This document shows, in pieces, positions 1 through 11,767 of a stretch of 64,000 nt of DNA. How positions within the stretch are numbered: position 1 is the first letter of the stretch; every line of letters starts with the position of its first letter. The DNA is from Silene latifolia (Eukaryota > Streptophyta > Magnoliopsida > Caryophyllales > Caryophyllaceae), in the NCBI RefSeq assembly GCF_048544455.1, contig NC_133537.1, positions 147,910,058 through 147,974,057 on the forward strand, in the 5' to 3' direction. Made by a program: the position numbers and the translations under genes. Below the pieces are notes generated by a model. That model did no database searches. It saw only the letters and a list, made by a program, of their open reading frames with translations, and was not told the origin of the DNA.

Positions 1-4
1 CGTG

Positions 5-1296
5 GTTCAAGTTTATGTTGAGTTTATGGGCGAAGCCAAAGGTAACAGAGACACCCAAAGTTCCAAAGGTTGTGGTATTTTGGTGTGTGTTTGAAAATCA
101 TAGAGTAAGGAGCGGAGTTGGATAGAGATGGGGAAGGAAGGCGATTGATGCGATAGGCAGCGGTGGTGAAGGGATACGTCTAATATGACAACGACATGTC
201 TGAGTGGGAGAGTAAGGCAAGCCCCGTGTCAACGATATTATGAAGTCGAAGTTCGGCATAACCGTTGTGTTCCAGCGTATGAGGTGGGGAGGTAAGATTG
301 GTGATGCCATATTGGGCAAGATAAGGGGCAACTTTTTTAACTCGCCTTCATTGTCAAAGTACAGAGTGTGAAGCGTTGTCGAGAATTGTTTCTTCACTAG
401 AGGATGGAAACGAGTGAAGATGGACAGGGAGTCAGTTTTGCGTTTTAATGGGTAAAACCAGATGAATTTAGTGAAGTGATCTATGAAAACGATATAGTAT
501 TTGAAGTTATCAAACGAGTAAAGTGGGGATGTCCAAACATCGCTAAAGACGACTTCAAGAGGAGACGAGCTAGTGAGAGATGATGAAGCAAAAGGAAGTT
601 TGGTATTTTTATTAGTAAAGCATGAATTACAAGGCAAAGCAAAATTGATAGACTTATTGAAATAAGCAGTTAATTGTCTTAAGATTGGAACAGAGGGATG
701 GCCGACGCGATGGTGGATGTCGTGAGATGTGGAGGCAGTGAAGGCAACGTGTGAAGAGGAGGATGACCAATAATAGTATCCATATCTAGCAGGTCCTTGT
801 TGGAGGATCATCCCCGTTTGATAATCCATCACAAAAAAGGCAGAGGATGAGAAAACAATTGAAGTATTAGTTTGGGCACAAAATTGTGAGACTGAAATAA
901 TGTTCTTTTTCATAGAGGGAACACATAAAATATTAGAAATAGGAAAAGAGTGAGAGAAGGAGGGAAGAAGAGAGGAACCAGTGTGAGTAATCGGGAGGTA
1001 AGAACCGTCGCCAATTACGATTTCATCGGTCCCATCATAGGGATAATGATGGGACAGGGTGGAGATGTCACTTGTGACGTGGTGCGAGGCACCACTATCA
1101 ACAATCCACGGCTTAGAAGAAGGTGGAAGATGGACAGTGTGCACTTGCGGAGTAGGTAAGACTTTACTGTGACGGGATACAGAGATGGTGGGATATAGAG
1201 CCTTGAAAACAAGGCAGTAGGCTAGGGTGTGGCCTTGCGTGTTACACCAGTGGCAACGACCACGGTATGGGTTCTTTGGGTTTGGTTGGGTTAAGT
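5..1296 (-). pseudogene. pol: copia zinc knuckle-protease-integrase, broken
   Basis: Reading leftwards, a CCHC zinc knuckle (CHWCNTQGHTLAYC, about 1250-1209) is followed in the same frame by the protease motif DSGASHH near 1090. Next come a GAG-pre-integrase segment with HHRVGHPS near 700 and an integrase core with FSDVWTSP and FIDHFTKFIWF (about 560-450). The second catalytic Asp region (LYFDNEGE) is near 360. The frame then breaks, ends at 98, and integrase-like sequence continues in another frame to the window edge. A stop near 1294 separates it from gag. RT and RNase H would lie beyond the window. Confidence 0.85.
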
Positions 1297-1297
1297 G

Positions 1298-1550
1298 TCA
1301 GGGACAGGAGGAGATGGCTGTGGGGCAGGAGAGTAGGAGGTGGTTTTGGGTTTGTAATATGGACGGGCAGCGAAAGAGTGGGTGGAAACGGGTCACAATG
1401 GCAGGAAAAGATGTGGGTGTTGCTTGCTCTTCAATTTGAAGAGTAAGCTCTTTATTAATAAGCTTTTCGTGAAACTCAGCAAAGGATATGACGGAATCAC
1501 GAGCATTGACAGTATCGATAACCGGTTGATAACGAGGGTCATCAAGGTGT
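1298..1550 (-). pseudogene. gag: copia gag C-terminal part
   Basis: About 80 residues on the minus strand match the conserved copia capsid tail. The motif ISFAEFHEKLINKELTL (about 1485-1435) is the usual 'ISF.ELHEKLLNKE' signature of plant copia gag. The frame differs from that of the zinc knuckle, so at least one frameshift separates them near 1296. The upstream side is cut off by the LTR of element A at about 1550. Residues encoded beyond 1551 belong to the LTR and not to gag. Confidence 0.75.
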
Positions 1551-3954
1551 AGATACCTCATTTCTGCACCTCCCGCAAACCACCCGGTGATGATTGGGCC
1601 GCATGTTTGATACGCGGAACGATTTGTGACAGTTCGTAAGATTATCGTCAAGTGATTGCTCGAATATTAAATGTCTACCTCTTAGTTGTCATCTACGTCC
1701 GATCTTGTCGTTTTTGGCGATAATTAGAGTACATTCGGAGTCCGGGTCAAAAACCGTCTCCATTTTTCGATAACAGTTAAATCCCGAGTCGAATATTCGG
1801 AATGTTAGGATATTTCTATTCCATATTTTATAAATTTTATCTTTTGGCAAATAATATCCCGTAATATTCATAAGATAATCGAATTATTTCCGTCCTACCA
1901 TAACTCAAACGCGGAAATCTTTCTTGCGGAGGAAACCTCACGGGAATAGACGCAAGCAGTCTTTGCGCCTCTTCCAAGAGACGATGGGCTGCTGCTGCGC
2001 CTTTTCCCGAGCCCTTCTTTGCATGTCTTACGTATCTTTTTCATATCTTTCCGAGATTCACTTCCAAAGAGTCTCCGAAACCCTAATTCCTTCACGTGAT
2101 TAGTATAAATAGGAGCCTTCGCTCCTCATATTTCTCACGCGAGTGTCCGCCCTTCTCTTCTCCCTTTGCATTCTAGACTTTGTTCTTACTTATTGGCGCC
2201 TACGTGCTTGAACTTTCGACCACGTAAGCTCGGATCTTTCCGGGTACCAGCCTCTCCGTTGCATGACCGACCAATTTGACCAACTACACTCAATCAACTT
2301 AATTAATCAATCGTTTTCCTCTTACGAGGGCACTCTCTTTGCATTCGCGTCGAGCATTCCCTAATCGATATCTTAGTTCTTCTCGTTCCGTCAACATGTA
2401 AGTCTGAGGGTGTATAATCCTTATTTATTTATTGTATTTTACCCTTTCGTATCATCAATTGTAAGGTTTACGTCGAAAATACCGTTAAAATCGATTTCTA
2501 AAACCCTTTGTTAAAATCTGTTTTTGCGGATTTCCAGTAAGTAACCGTCGAGAAAGGACGCAGCAACTGCTGCGCCTCTTGAAGGAGCGCGATTCTGCTG
2601 CGCCTCTTCGTGAGGCTGCGCAGATTCGCTTCCTTTCTTCTTCGCTCGTCCTCTGTAATTCGTATTCAAATCTTTCTTTTGCTTGTTCGTCTGTTAATTC
2701 TTCGTCTTAATGTCATAATAATTCACATGTATTATAATCACCATCATTAGCATGTTTAATTCGTCATAAATCCGACTTAAATCCCTTATAATCCATATTT
2801 GCGGGTTTTCGTCATTAAATTCAATTCCGGATTGTAGAGGTTCAATTTGTTCATATTGAGTTTCTGGAATTCATCATTGATATAGTTTAATCTGTTTATT
2901 CGCATGTTCGTCGCATATTTGTCATTAATCCATTGTATTTAACCTAATTAATTGACTTATTTCAATAGAGGACTCATTAATATTTTCATCGTAATTTCAT
3001 GTAATTAATCCATTTCCGATTCATCCTATCCATGTTTATCGCTTTTACGACCATCATTCACATGTAATTAACCTATTAATCACTTCCATCCGAGTAAATA
3101 TTTCAATCCATCATTAAATTCATCAATTCAAATTAACGATTTTTGTTAAAGCCCGCCGAACTCACCCTTGAACAGACAGCAAAGAAGCTGCTGCGCCTCT
3201 TCCAGAGGGCGCAGTCCTGCTGCGCCTGTTCCAGGATGAGTTCTGTCCCTGAACTTCGTTTCTGCCTTGACCTAGTTTGTTTAGTTTACGTATTAACTAA
3301 CTATTATCCGTATTATCACTTTCTGTTTCGTTCGTTAATTTCTTTCTTTCTTTCCTTTTATCTCTTTTTCTCAAATTATCCGTTTTAAAGGTATTTTCGA
3401 CATAAATCGCCTAATCCAATGTAATTATTGTAATTTTCATTATTGTAATTCGTAATTATTGTATTTCTTTTATTGTCTGTATGTTTTCACATGTAATTGA
3501 ACTTAAATTCCAACTTCGACCCAATTGTATGCTAATTACGTGTCAACCGACTTAGTTAAATTCTCACATGCTAGGATTAAAACTTGGATGTTGCATTGCA
3601 TGCATATAGCCGACGATATATCGAGTATGAATAACTTCCCTAATCATTAGTAGAGGCCGCTATCGAGGCGGGCGGGATTAGGTGTTCGATCAAAAGAGCT
3701 TCCTAATACGTACCCTCACCCCTTACTCCAGATCTCCGTGAGCACCCGTGTTCATTGGCATCCACGAGAGTCATTCTAGACATAGAATGCTAAGGGTAAC
3801 GATTGCTTAGTGTTCATGTCACTACTTTGTGTCTTGACATGACACGAGGTATTCGAACGGTTCCAATTTCCCATAAAAATTGGTGGCGACTCCATACAAA
3901 ATGCAAACGCTTGTTTTCGACCTTCACCAAGCGCCCCGTGGGCCCCGCTGTCCA
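1551..3954 (+). repeat. 5' LTR of element A
   Basis: This 2404 bp sequence recurs at 29818-32220 with long perfectly matching stretches. It ends in CA just before the PBS. It contains a TATA box at 2104 and three GC-rich blocks built from GACGCAG and GCGCCTCTT words (about 1948-2010, 2557-2635 and 3172-3240). Most differences from the 3' copy fall in these blocks and near the PBS. Short ORFs on either strand inside it are not conserved as proteins and I do not call them genes. Confidence 0.9.
2104..2111 (+). promoter_or_regulatory. TATA box of the element A LTR promoter
   Basis: TATAAATA within TTAGTATAAATAGGAGCC lies about 100 bp downstream of the GC-rich block at 1948-2010 and is followed by a CT-rich stretch. 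The same box occurs at 30367-30374 in the 3' LTR. The aORF1 promoter on the other strand has nearly the same surrounding sequence (TTAGTATAAATAGAAGC). Confidence 0.7.
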
Positions 3955-3958
3955 CGTT

Positions 3959-3976
3959 TGGTGACTCCGGCTGGGA
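3959..3976 (+). other. primer binding site of element A
   Basis: TGGTGACTCCGGCTGGGA begins four bases after the LTR terminal CA and resembles the TGGCGACTC... primer sites of Ogre/Tat elements. The second internal copy has TGGCGACTCTTGGGA at about 32225, with a short deletion. The matching tRNA was not searched for. Confidence 0.65.
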
Positions 3977-4748
3977 TAATACACTTACGTGTAGCTAGGG
4001 TGAAACTTGAACAAGGTTAGGGAATAGTTTGTACAAGACAATTGTCGGTTTTCATAACTCGGTCTTCCTAGACCGTTTTATTCGGCCTTCCTAGGCCCAA
4101 CCTAACCCATTCGACCAATCGTCCTGTCTAAACGGTCCTAATTCTTATTTGGGCCTAAGGATGGATAGCGATTGACGTCATCTATACCGTGATGCTTACT
4201 CTTGTTTGTATCAAGGGCCTTCACTACTTGAGGAAATGGACTAGGAATCGGCCTTACTCTTGTTTGGCACGAGCCTCTCCACAGACTTCGGGTTTGATGG
4301 TTCGGTATGGCAACCCACCCTTTAAACCAAAACCCTTTTAAATGCACTCAGCATCCCGTTATAATGCTTGTATAAATGTGTAAACCTTACGTGATCACCA
4401 TTTCTAAACAAATCATGACGAATTTTCAAAAAGCAAAACCCAATTTCAAAACAAAAATTCGAAAAAAGGCCTTCAATTAGCACAAAATCCGGTCAAAACT
4501 CTGTCCGTTTGTCGTGTCAAAATTCGGGCCACAAGCCCATTTCAAAACCTCATTTCGAGTCCACTCCTACAACTACACTACAGTTGACTAGGACACACAT
4601 TTTCAAAGACCTTGTCTTTCTTCAAAACTCACTCAACACAAGTGGCACACACCCGCTTCACGAGTCAAAACTTTTCCTCTTTTAGCAAGTGGGATAGAAT
4701 GGTCGATCGTGTTTTGATTCGTCGCCGATCTCTTATCCAGTTTCCAAG

Positions 4749-6537
4749 ATGCCCGGATCAAGTGATGAAACGAATCTCCAACAAATTCAAGATAGTAATG
4801 ATCGAATCCTAGCCGCGCTAGCCCAAATGCAAGTTACCCAAAACCAAACCTATGACCGCCTTGAACTCATCGAGGGCCGTATCTTTGATGTAGAGGGAAG
4901 GTTGCCTCCCCTTAAAAGTGAAGTACTACGTTACTCCGATGACGAGTCTAGGGATGAGAATCCTATCATAGGGACAAGCTGCAGTGAGAAAAGACTCCAA
5001 TACCTAGAGGAGCAATTGATGTACCTTAAGGGGATGACATTTATAGGGAAAACAATCGCAAGTATGAAACCGTCAATTCCAAATTGCCAACTAACTTTAG
5101 CATGACGGATATCCCTAAGTTCAAAGGACATGAGAACCCTTTGAACCACATCCGTGCCTTCAAGGATTACATGTCTATCAAAGGCATCAAACCCGAGATG
5201 TTCTTAAGGATCTTTCCTTCATCTCTTGACACCATCCCGAAGCAATGGTTCTACACTTTAGATCACAAGAAGGTCGCTACTTGGGAAGACGCCGCAATCG
5301 AGTTCTCTAAACAATATGCGGATAATACCGAGATCCAAGTCAACATGCGTACTCTAGAGGTTCTTACCCAAAATGACAAAGAAGGATTCACCGACTTCCT
5401 AAGTAGGTGGAGGAAGACTAGTACTCAACTAGTTGAACGCATAGGATGAGGCTACTCTTGTGGAAAAGTTTGTGGATAATCTCAAGCCCATATATGCCAA
5501 ACATTTGAGATATCAAAACATCAAGACTTTCAAGGAGTTAACCGTATTAGGGACACGAATTGAAGATGACATCCGTAAAGGACTCTTGTCCAAAACGGTA
5601 GGTCGAGGATATCAAGGGTCCACAAGTCGTTCGTACGGCTCTACTAGCAAGACCGACGAAGTTAACCTTCTCGAGCCATCTAAGAAAACTACTCCACCAA
5701 GGAAATTCACAAACCTTGGGGATACGTACTCCAACGCTCTAAAAAGGTTAATGAAGCAAGGTAAACTCCAACCCATTGGACCTACTCCCGAACCCGAAAA
5801 GAAGTCAAGTTTTAGGATGAAAATTCATCTTTGTGAATACCATAGGGGCAAAGGGCACGACACGAGAAAAATGCTACAAGTTGAAACACGTGCTTCAAGA
5901 TATGATTGAAGATGGTCGACTTCCAATTCCACCAGGAGGTAAGCCCAACAACACTCAGAATCCTCTTGGAGTTCTGGTGATTACAAGTGACGAATCTACC
6001 TTAGATTGCTCACACCTCATTTCTCCCACCGAAAATGAAATTCATGCAATTTAGAAAGAAAGGCTTTACTCTACTATCTCCCCCACCATTTCCGACTTCA
6101 TCACATGGGCAAGGAATGTAGATAGACAAGTGTGGGAACTAGAAAACATGGTAACGGCCTTGCGCAATCCCAACGCAATACCTAAAGAACGCGTACCATT
6201 GATCTTCTCTCAAAATGCCACTATGCAAGAAGTAGTCACCGTGGTTGATAAACTAGTCGATCAAATCATACGACTAGAAAGTGATATCATGAGAATGAAG
6301 GAACTAGCTGCAGTTAATGAGGTTTGGGCCGATGACGATGAGGACGAGTATCTCATTGAAAACTCCCTAGTCAAGGAAATAGTCCAAAATGGTGAAGACC
6401 AAGATGTGGATCACCTAACTCGTTCGGGTCGCCCATATCAAAGCACTACTCAAAACGGTCCAACCAACGTCATCACACCAAATGACAACGAAGATGACCC
6501 CACCGATCATTTGCTCAAGCAATTACGAGAAGACTAA
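4749..6537 (+). pseudogene. gag: gag of element A, broken
   Basis: The start codon at 4749 opens a glutamine-rich N-terminal region (about 90 residues), followed by a capsid domain. This has FKGHENPLNHIRAFKDYM and the KQWFYTL motif typical of Ty3/gypsy gag (about 5084-5449). A CX2HX4HX4C knuckle follows near 5830-5880. The frame is interrupted several times: a G-run one base shorter (5030-5033) than in the second copy (33293-33297), an extra base near 5445, another near 5868, and an in-frame TAG at about 6052. The region 6130-6537 is an acidic, coiled-coil-like tail. The product would be the structural capsid protein; this copy cannot make it intact. Confidence 0.85.
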
Positions 6538-6540
6538 AGG

Positions 6541-7755
6541 TGATCTTTCGGTCGGCAACTAGTGGCAAGCTCATTTCCACATCGCCAAGCTTTCTTGCAG
6601 GCTTTGGCCAAATTGAATGTAGCACATAACTCTACTCCTGAAGATATAGTCAACTTGGTCTTCCAAGAATCACCTAAGCTAAGTAATCCTATTACTTTCT
6701 CGGATGAAGACTTGCCACCTTTTGGCGCTAGTCACAACCTCGCTCTATACATCACTGTCATCTGTCTAAAGAAAAATGTGCCAATGACCTTGGTAGATGA
6801 TGGCTCCGCGGTCAACGTCATACCCCTCAAAACGGCATACAAACTAGGCATGAAAGAGTCGGATTGGACTCCTACAAATCAAGGTGTTTGTGCATATGAC
6901 GGTACGCGACGAAAAGTGGTAGGACTTGCTAACCTAACCATAGCCACAGGACCAATCGAACGGAAGGTTAACTTCCAAATAGTGGACATCGAAGCTTCAT
7001 TCAACATACTTCTGGGAAGGCCTTGGATTCATGCTTCCAAAGCGGTAACATCCACCCTTCATCAAAAGATCAAGATCCCACTAAATGGCAAAGTAGTGAC
7101 GATCACTTCGTCACCCATCAAGGCAATAATCGAGAAGCAATCAAACAATCAAGTCCTTGTGGATCCCATATACGAACTTGGGGGCTTCCAAAGTGTAAGC
7201 GTTATAGAAAGTGAGTTGGCACCCTTATACTATAATCCCTACTCCAACTTGGTGGTCAACCACATACTCAAATCTCAGGGATACTTCCCTAGAATGCCTT
7301 TGAACCCAATTCGGAAGAATACCTTCGCACCATACAAGGAAGGCAACTCAACAAGAATACCACTTGGTTTAGGGTACAAACCCACAAAAGAGGAAGTTCT
7401 CGAAATGCTCGCCCAAGTCCAAAACCGCAAGCACGTAGGAGTCCAAATGAGGCCATATCTCCCCACTTTAAATGGATACTTTGTTCAAGAAGGAAGTTCA
7501 GAACTCTTTCACGGATTTCCCGAACCTTGGCATTATCTTGAGAGGAAGCTAGCCGGAATCGAGATCTTTCACGATTGCTACTTCATTCCTCCAGAAACGG
7601 TTCCTACCGTCAAAACCCGTCAAGCACCTTGCTTAGACGAACAAGCTGTTAGCCTATTGTTTGGAGAAGATCGATTCATTAGGGCGCGCGAGGATGAGAT
7701 CATTACTATGATACTTCAGGACGATCGCTTCAACCCCACCGCGTTGATCACGTAA
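6541..7755 (+). pseudogene. pro: retroviral-type aspartic protease region of element A
   Basis: The reading frame (clear from 6562) contains the protease active site as LVDDGSAVNVIP (about residues 75-86), the D-D-G-S variant common in Tat elements. The flap/substrate region and the ILLGRPWIH motif follow near 7005-7030. A segment after the protease (about 7150-7740) links protease to RT and is conserved in Tat pol proteins. A frameshift pair near 6537-6560 separates it from gag. From 6562 to the stop at 7755 the frame is open for 397 residues, so this is the best-preserved part of the left pol region. Confidence 0.85.
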
Positions 7756-8184
7756 ACCGACACAAAGCGGCGAAGGGTGGAGAAAATCTATCAAATGGAC
7801 CAACAACCAAGGAAGACTCTTCAAGCTCACCCTTGGAGAAGGAGAGATGTTCAAAGGAGAACCAGAAGACGACGAGTTCGAGTCGGAGTCGGAGTCGAGT
7901 CGAGTCGGAGTCTAGAGAAGTCATTAGAGAATCTACTCCTGTTGTCATCCCCACTCCCTTCATTTCTCCTAGCTTAGCCTCGAGTAGTCACAGTAGTTCG
8001 GGAAATGCCCCAATTACTATCCCTTTGCCGCCACTGACCATGGATCAGTTGGCTTCTTTGTTTCAACTTTACTCAAATCTTAATATGAATAAATCAGGTT
8101 CTGCTTACTCTTTGTGTTATCTTGAGTACAATTCTGTTTACGATGATACTGAGGATGACCAAGACCCAGACTTGACCGAAATAC
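7756..8184 (+). pseudogene. protease-RT linker of element A, split by Athila
   Basis: From 7833 an open frame encodes a Ser/Arg-rich stretch, a Pro/Ser-rich stretch and an acidic segment ending in DDQDPDLTEI just before the Athila insertion. With the nested element and one TSD copy removed, this frame continues without a stop into the RT side at 19435, so the insertion hit a frame that was still open locally. The function of this linker is not known. Confidence 0.65.
8180..8184. repeat. TSD of the Athila insertion (left copy)
   Basis: AATAC lies directly before the TG of the left LTR and is repeated at 19430-19434 directly after the CA of the right LTR. A perfect 5 bp duplication fixes both ends of the element. 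Confidence 0.95.
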
Positions 8185-10087
8185 TGATGTGACCATTATT
8201 TGCGCACATTTAGTCCCCTAATTGAGCCTATTTTGCATACTATTATAACATTTTATGGCCATTTTATCCGTCAAAACCTTCCTATTTGCTTTTCTATCGC
8301 ATTTCATATGTTTTGTAGAAAAGGAGATAATAAGGCGGAAATTCCCGTCTTTCGTGCATATTTGGAAGCTTTTTGGTGATATTGGATGGACTAGTATGAA
8401 GAGGAGGCAAGAATGATGACCAATGATGTAGGAATAAAGAGTTTATAGAAGACTCATAAGGGTTAAAAGCAAGGATGACGAGAAGGAAGCCATTTATGAA
8501 GAAATTGCTCGGAAACTGAACCAAGGGTTGCTCATTTGGCTCTGAAAGTATTCTAGATGGAACGGCATCGAAAAATCAAGTGATCTAGGCTTTTGAATCA
8601 CTCCAATAGGAGTCCGGATGAGAAAATAACGTCCGTTTTACAATCCGAGGTCAAACAAAGAAGTCAGACGGGAATCCGCGCGTCCGCGCTGAAGACGCTC
8701 GGATTGCCCTACAATCCGCTCGGATTGCTCAGAATCCGCTCGGATTCTCCCACTACAATCCGAGCGTCCCTCCTTGGAATCCGCTCGGATTCCCCCTCAA
8801 CAATCCGAGCGTCCGTCTCCCGAATCCGCTCGGATTCCACGCCCAAATCCGGCCGTCCCGACTCTAATCCGCTCGGATTCCTTTCCGAAGATTTTCGTGT
8901 TCTTCAAGCTCAAAGAAAGACGCCCTTCTCTCGGAGAATCCCGGAGTCTCCTTGCTCAACTTAAAAAGTGTAATTACTAGTTTAGCCCTTAGTTAACCCT
9001 AATGCATCCCACCTAATTTCCACTATAAATACTCCATCTTTGTAATTAATCAAGCATGAACTTTTAGGGTAGAAAATCCTTCTTTAGATTAGATTAGGAG
9101 TAGATTAGAATAGATTACTCTTTAATCTTTCCACAAATTACACATTAATCTCTCTTTAATTATTGTTCAAGCTTATTATTCAAGTTTATTATTGGGTAAT
9201 TGAAGATTATTGGGTTATTATTGGGAGATTGACAACCTTCCATCAATCAATCAAGTTTCTTCTATTATTCTTGCTTTATTATTTGGATCATCTTAAGTTG
9301 GTATAATTCCTTTACTCTTTAATCTTTATTGTTCATTTCTTCATTCTATTATCATGTTTATACTTGTTGTGATGATTGACACCATTAATGACATGTTTCC
9401 CATGATAATGAGTGAGTAGTTACTTAGCTAGGATTAGTGGGTAATTGGGGGAAACAAACATGGGATTGATTCATGCTTAATCTAATATGTTCACATGATT
9501 AAATTGCTTGCTTGTTGTGATGTCAACTTTATGCACATGTTGTGTTTGATGAAATGTCAAGCCTATGAATCCTTGCATTTACAACCATCTCTTATCTACT
9601 CAACTTGACTTGTAAGATATAAACCAACTCGAGTCTTGTTAGACCATGCATAGAATTTGATTAGGAGGAAAGTAAGTTGACTTGTAGGTGTTGTACAATC
9701 TAATCGATTCGGCTCCGGGACCCAACTCTTCCTAAGAACCGTAAGACATAACCCAACTCGGTTCCTCCACAACATTAATTGCTTGCAACCTTGTAAACAT
9801 GTTTGTATGATCAACACCATGAATCCCCCATGACCCCATGATATCCTAGCACTTTTAACCATTTGTTTACATCCTTCCTTTTATTGCTGGTTTTACCTTA
9901 TTGCTTTTATTAGTCTAGAACACAACTACAAACCCCATCAATTGTGACACTAGCATACATTGAGATAGATGGACTTAGAACCCAAAGCACACCGTCCCAT
10001 GGATCGACCTCGACTTACCGCTAACTAGTTGTTTGTTGAGTATTATAAATGTGTTTGATTGGATGAGTGACGACATCAACCGGATCA
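8185..10087 (+). repeat. 5' LTR of the Athila element
   Basis: 1903 bp, nearly identical to 17525-19429. It contains an array of AATCCGCTCGGATT units (8713-8879) and a TATA box at 9024. Minus-strand ORFs at 8294-8524 and 9596-9862 occur in both LTR copies but show no protein signature. Confidence 0.95.
8713..9031 (+). promoter_or_regulatory. Athila LTR promoter: near-palindrome array plus TATA box
   Basis: Five exact copies of the near-palindrome AATCCGCTCGGATT start at 8713, 8733, 8778, 8823 and 8866. Half-units such as AATCCGAGCGTCC and GACGCTCGGATT lie between them. TATAAATA follows at 9024-9031. The same five units are in the 3' LTR (first at 18055). I infer U3 enhancer sites and a core promoter; the binding factor is unknown. 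The reverse-complement unit recurs at 13365-13592 upstream of ORF1. Confidence 0.6.
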
Positions 10088-10090
10088 AAA

Positions 10091-10108
10091 TGGCGCCGTT
10101 GCCGGGGA
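10091..10108 (+). other. Athila primer binding site
   Basis: TGGCGCCGTTGCCGGGGA starts three bases after the LTR end. It is the typical Athila primer site, the complement of a tRNA 3' end. Confidence 0.85.
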
Positions 10109-10225
10109 CGGTGTTTAATTGATTTAAGATTTCTTTTATTGTTTTTAGTTGTGTCTTTTTCACCTTGGGGAAGTAAAACTCCTCAAGGTTTGTCCTAATT
10201 GTTTTTGAGTTGTTTGATATTTTGC

Positions 10226-11767
10226 ATGTCTAGAAGGATACAAAGAGATTTGTTACCTTTTGACCGTGAAATCGAAAGAACCTTGACGAATAATAGGAGA
10301 CTTGTTAGGAGGAATTTGGGAGGTGTTGGTGAAGTTGTTCAACCCACTAGTGAGTTTGTCAATCCTTTCGCAATAGAAGGAGAAGAGAACCCATTAAACA
10401 ATACCACACAAAATCCACCTACAATGCCTAAATTCTCGTCTCACTCTATACCCACCGAGGAGGATCTACCAAACGGTACTCCTACCCCACAACATCTTAC
10501 CGGAAACTTTATTGCCAAGTCCGCCTTCATCCAACTAGTTGAGAGGAGCCAATTCGGGGGAATGCCTAGTGAGGACCCTCATTCTCATATGGAAACATTT
10601 TGTGATTATTGTGAAGCTATCTCTCAAACGGGCGTGACTCAAGACCAAATAAGATGGGTCTTATTTCCTTTTTCGTTAATCGGCACCGCAAAGCAATGGT
10701 TGAAGGGCCTTGATAAGGCCACCCTTGGAATAGATTCTTGGAAGAAGCTAGCTCTAGCTTTCTACAAAAATTTCTACCCACCGGAAAAGACTAATATGCT
10801 AAGAGCTCAAATTACGGGTTTTAAGCAAAGGGATGAAGAATCTTTGTATGAAGCTTGGGAGCGGTTCAAAGGTATTTGTCGCTCATGTCCTCACCATGGA
10901 CTTAGCGAATGGTTTTTAGTGCAACAATTTTGAAATGGTTTATATGAAGATTCAAGGAACATTCTCAATATGGGATCAAATGGAATGTTCACAGAAGTTG
11001 ATGACAATCAAACATGGAACAAGATTGAGGAAATGGCGGTCCATAATTCGCAATATAGTAGGCCTCGCAAGGCTACTAGAGGAAAGTATGAAGTGGACAC
11101 CGTTACTCAATTGGGTGCTCAACTTAGTGCTCACATTGACACAATCAACTTGAAGTTTGAACAAGCTATGGCTAGACTTGAGGAAAGCTCAAAATCATCA
11201 AAGCACCATGTCAATGCCATGACGGCATCCTCATCAATCCCAAGCGGGATATGTGAGAATTGTGGAACCTTAGGTCATGACTCAAGTGAATGTAGGGGAA
11301 CAACCGAGCAAGTCAATGCTTTCCAAGCTTACAAAAGCGGTACCCCTTATTCAAATTTTTACAATGAAAACACCAAATTCCATCCAAATCTCTCATACAA
11401 AAGCCAAAATGTCCAAAACCCTCAAACAACATACACTCCACCACCCATGAGAAATCAAAACCAAAGACCCTTTTTCAATCAAAACCAAGGTTACCAAAAT
11501 CAAAATCCATACAATCACCACAATGACCAAAGTTTTGATGTCCAAAAAGCGGTCCTTCAAATGCAAAAGAATCAACAAGAATTTTTCACCCAAATGCAAA
11601 AAGATAGCCAAGCAAAAGACACCACCATCAACAACATTCTAGCTCACACCAAGATGTTGGAAACACAATTGACCCAACTAGCATCTTCGAGCTCACAAAG
11701 ACAAAAGGGGCAATTACCACCTCAAGGTAATCCCCTAGACATGAAACGGTTAGTGCCATTCACTTGA
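10226..11767 (+). pseudogene. gag: gag of the Athila element
   Basis: The ATG at 10226 opens MSRRIQRDLL. A retrotransposon gag domain follows with KQWLKGL and the YPPEKT/LYEAWERFK motifs (about residues 130-230). An in-frame TGA at 10931-10933 interrupts it, and the same frame continues to 11767. The C-terminal half has a coiled-coil-like stretch, a CCHC zinc knuckle (CENCGTLGHDSSEC, about 11250) and an Asn/Gln-rich region. A one-base shift near 11745 moves the conserved HLRSGTRY segment into the next frame, where the protease part continues. Apart from these two lesions the gene is well preserved, in line with the young LTRs. Confidence 0.9.

Larger units (their letters stand above)
1..1550 (-). 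mobile_element. Ty1/copia retrotransposon fragment
   Basis: On the minus strand this stretch reads as a copia polyprotein: part of gag, a zinc knuckle, aspartic protease, GAG-pre-integrase region and integrase. It runs off the left window edge, where the integrase C-terminal region can still be read out of frame at about 5-70. The other end stops abruptly at about 1550, where the 2.4 kb LTR of element A begins, so A either inserted into this copy or was joined to it by a rearrangement. No copia LTR is visible. The fragment is decayed and not expected to be active. Confidence 0.88.

Noticed and set aside
8640-8880. CRISPR-like array of AATCCG repeats in the Athila LTR
   Set aside because: Spacing is irregular (14-45 bp), units are near-palindromes, the setting is a plant LTR and there are no cas genes.
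8294-9862. Minus-strand ORFs of 76 and 88 residues in the Athila LTR
   Set aside because: They appear in both LTR copies only because the LTRs are duplicated. There is no domain or independent support.
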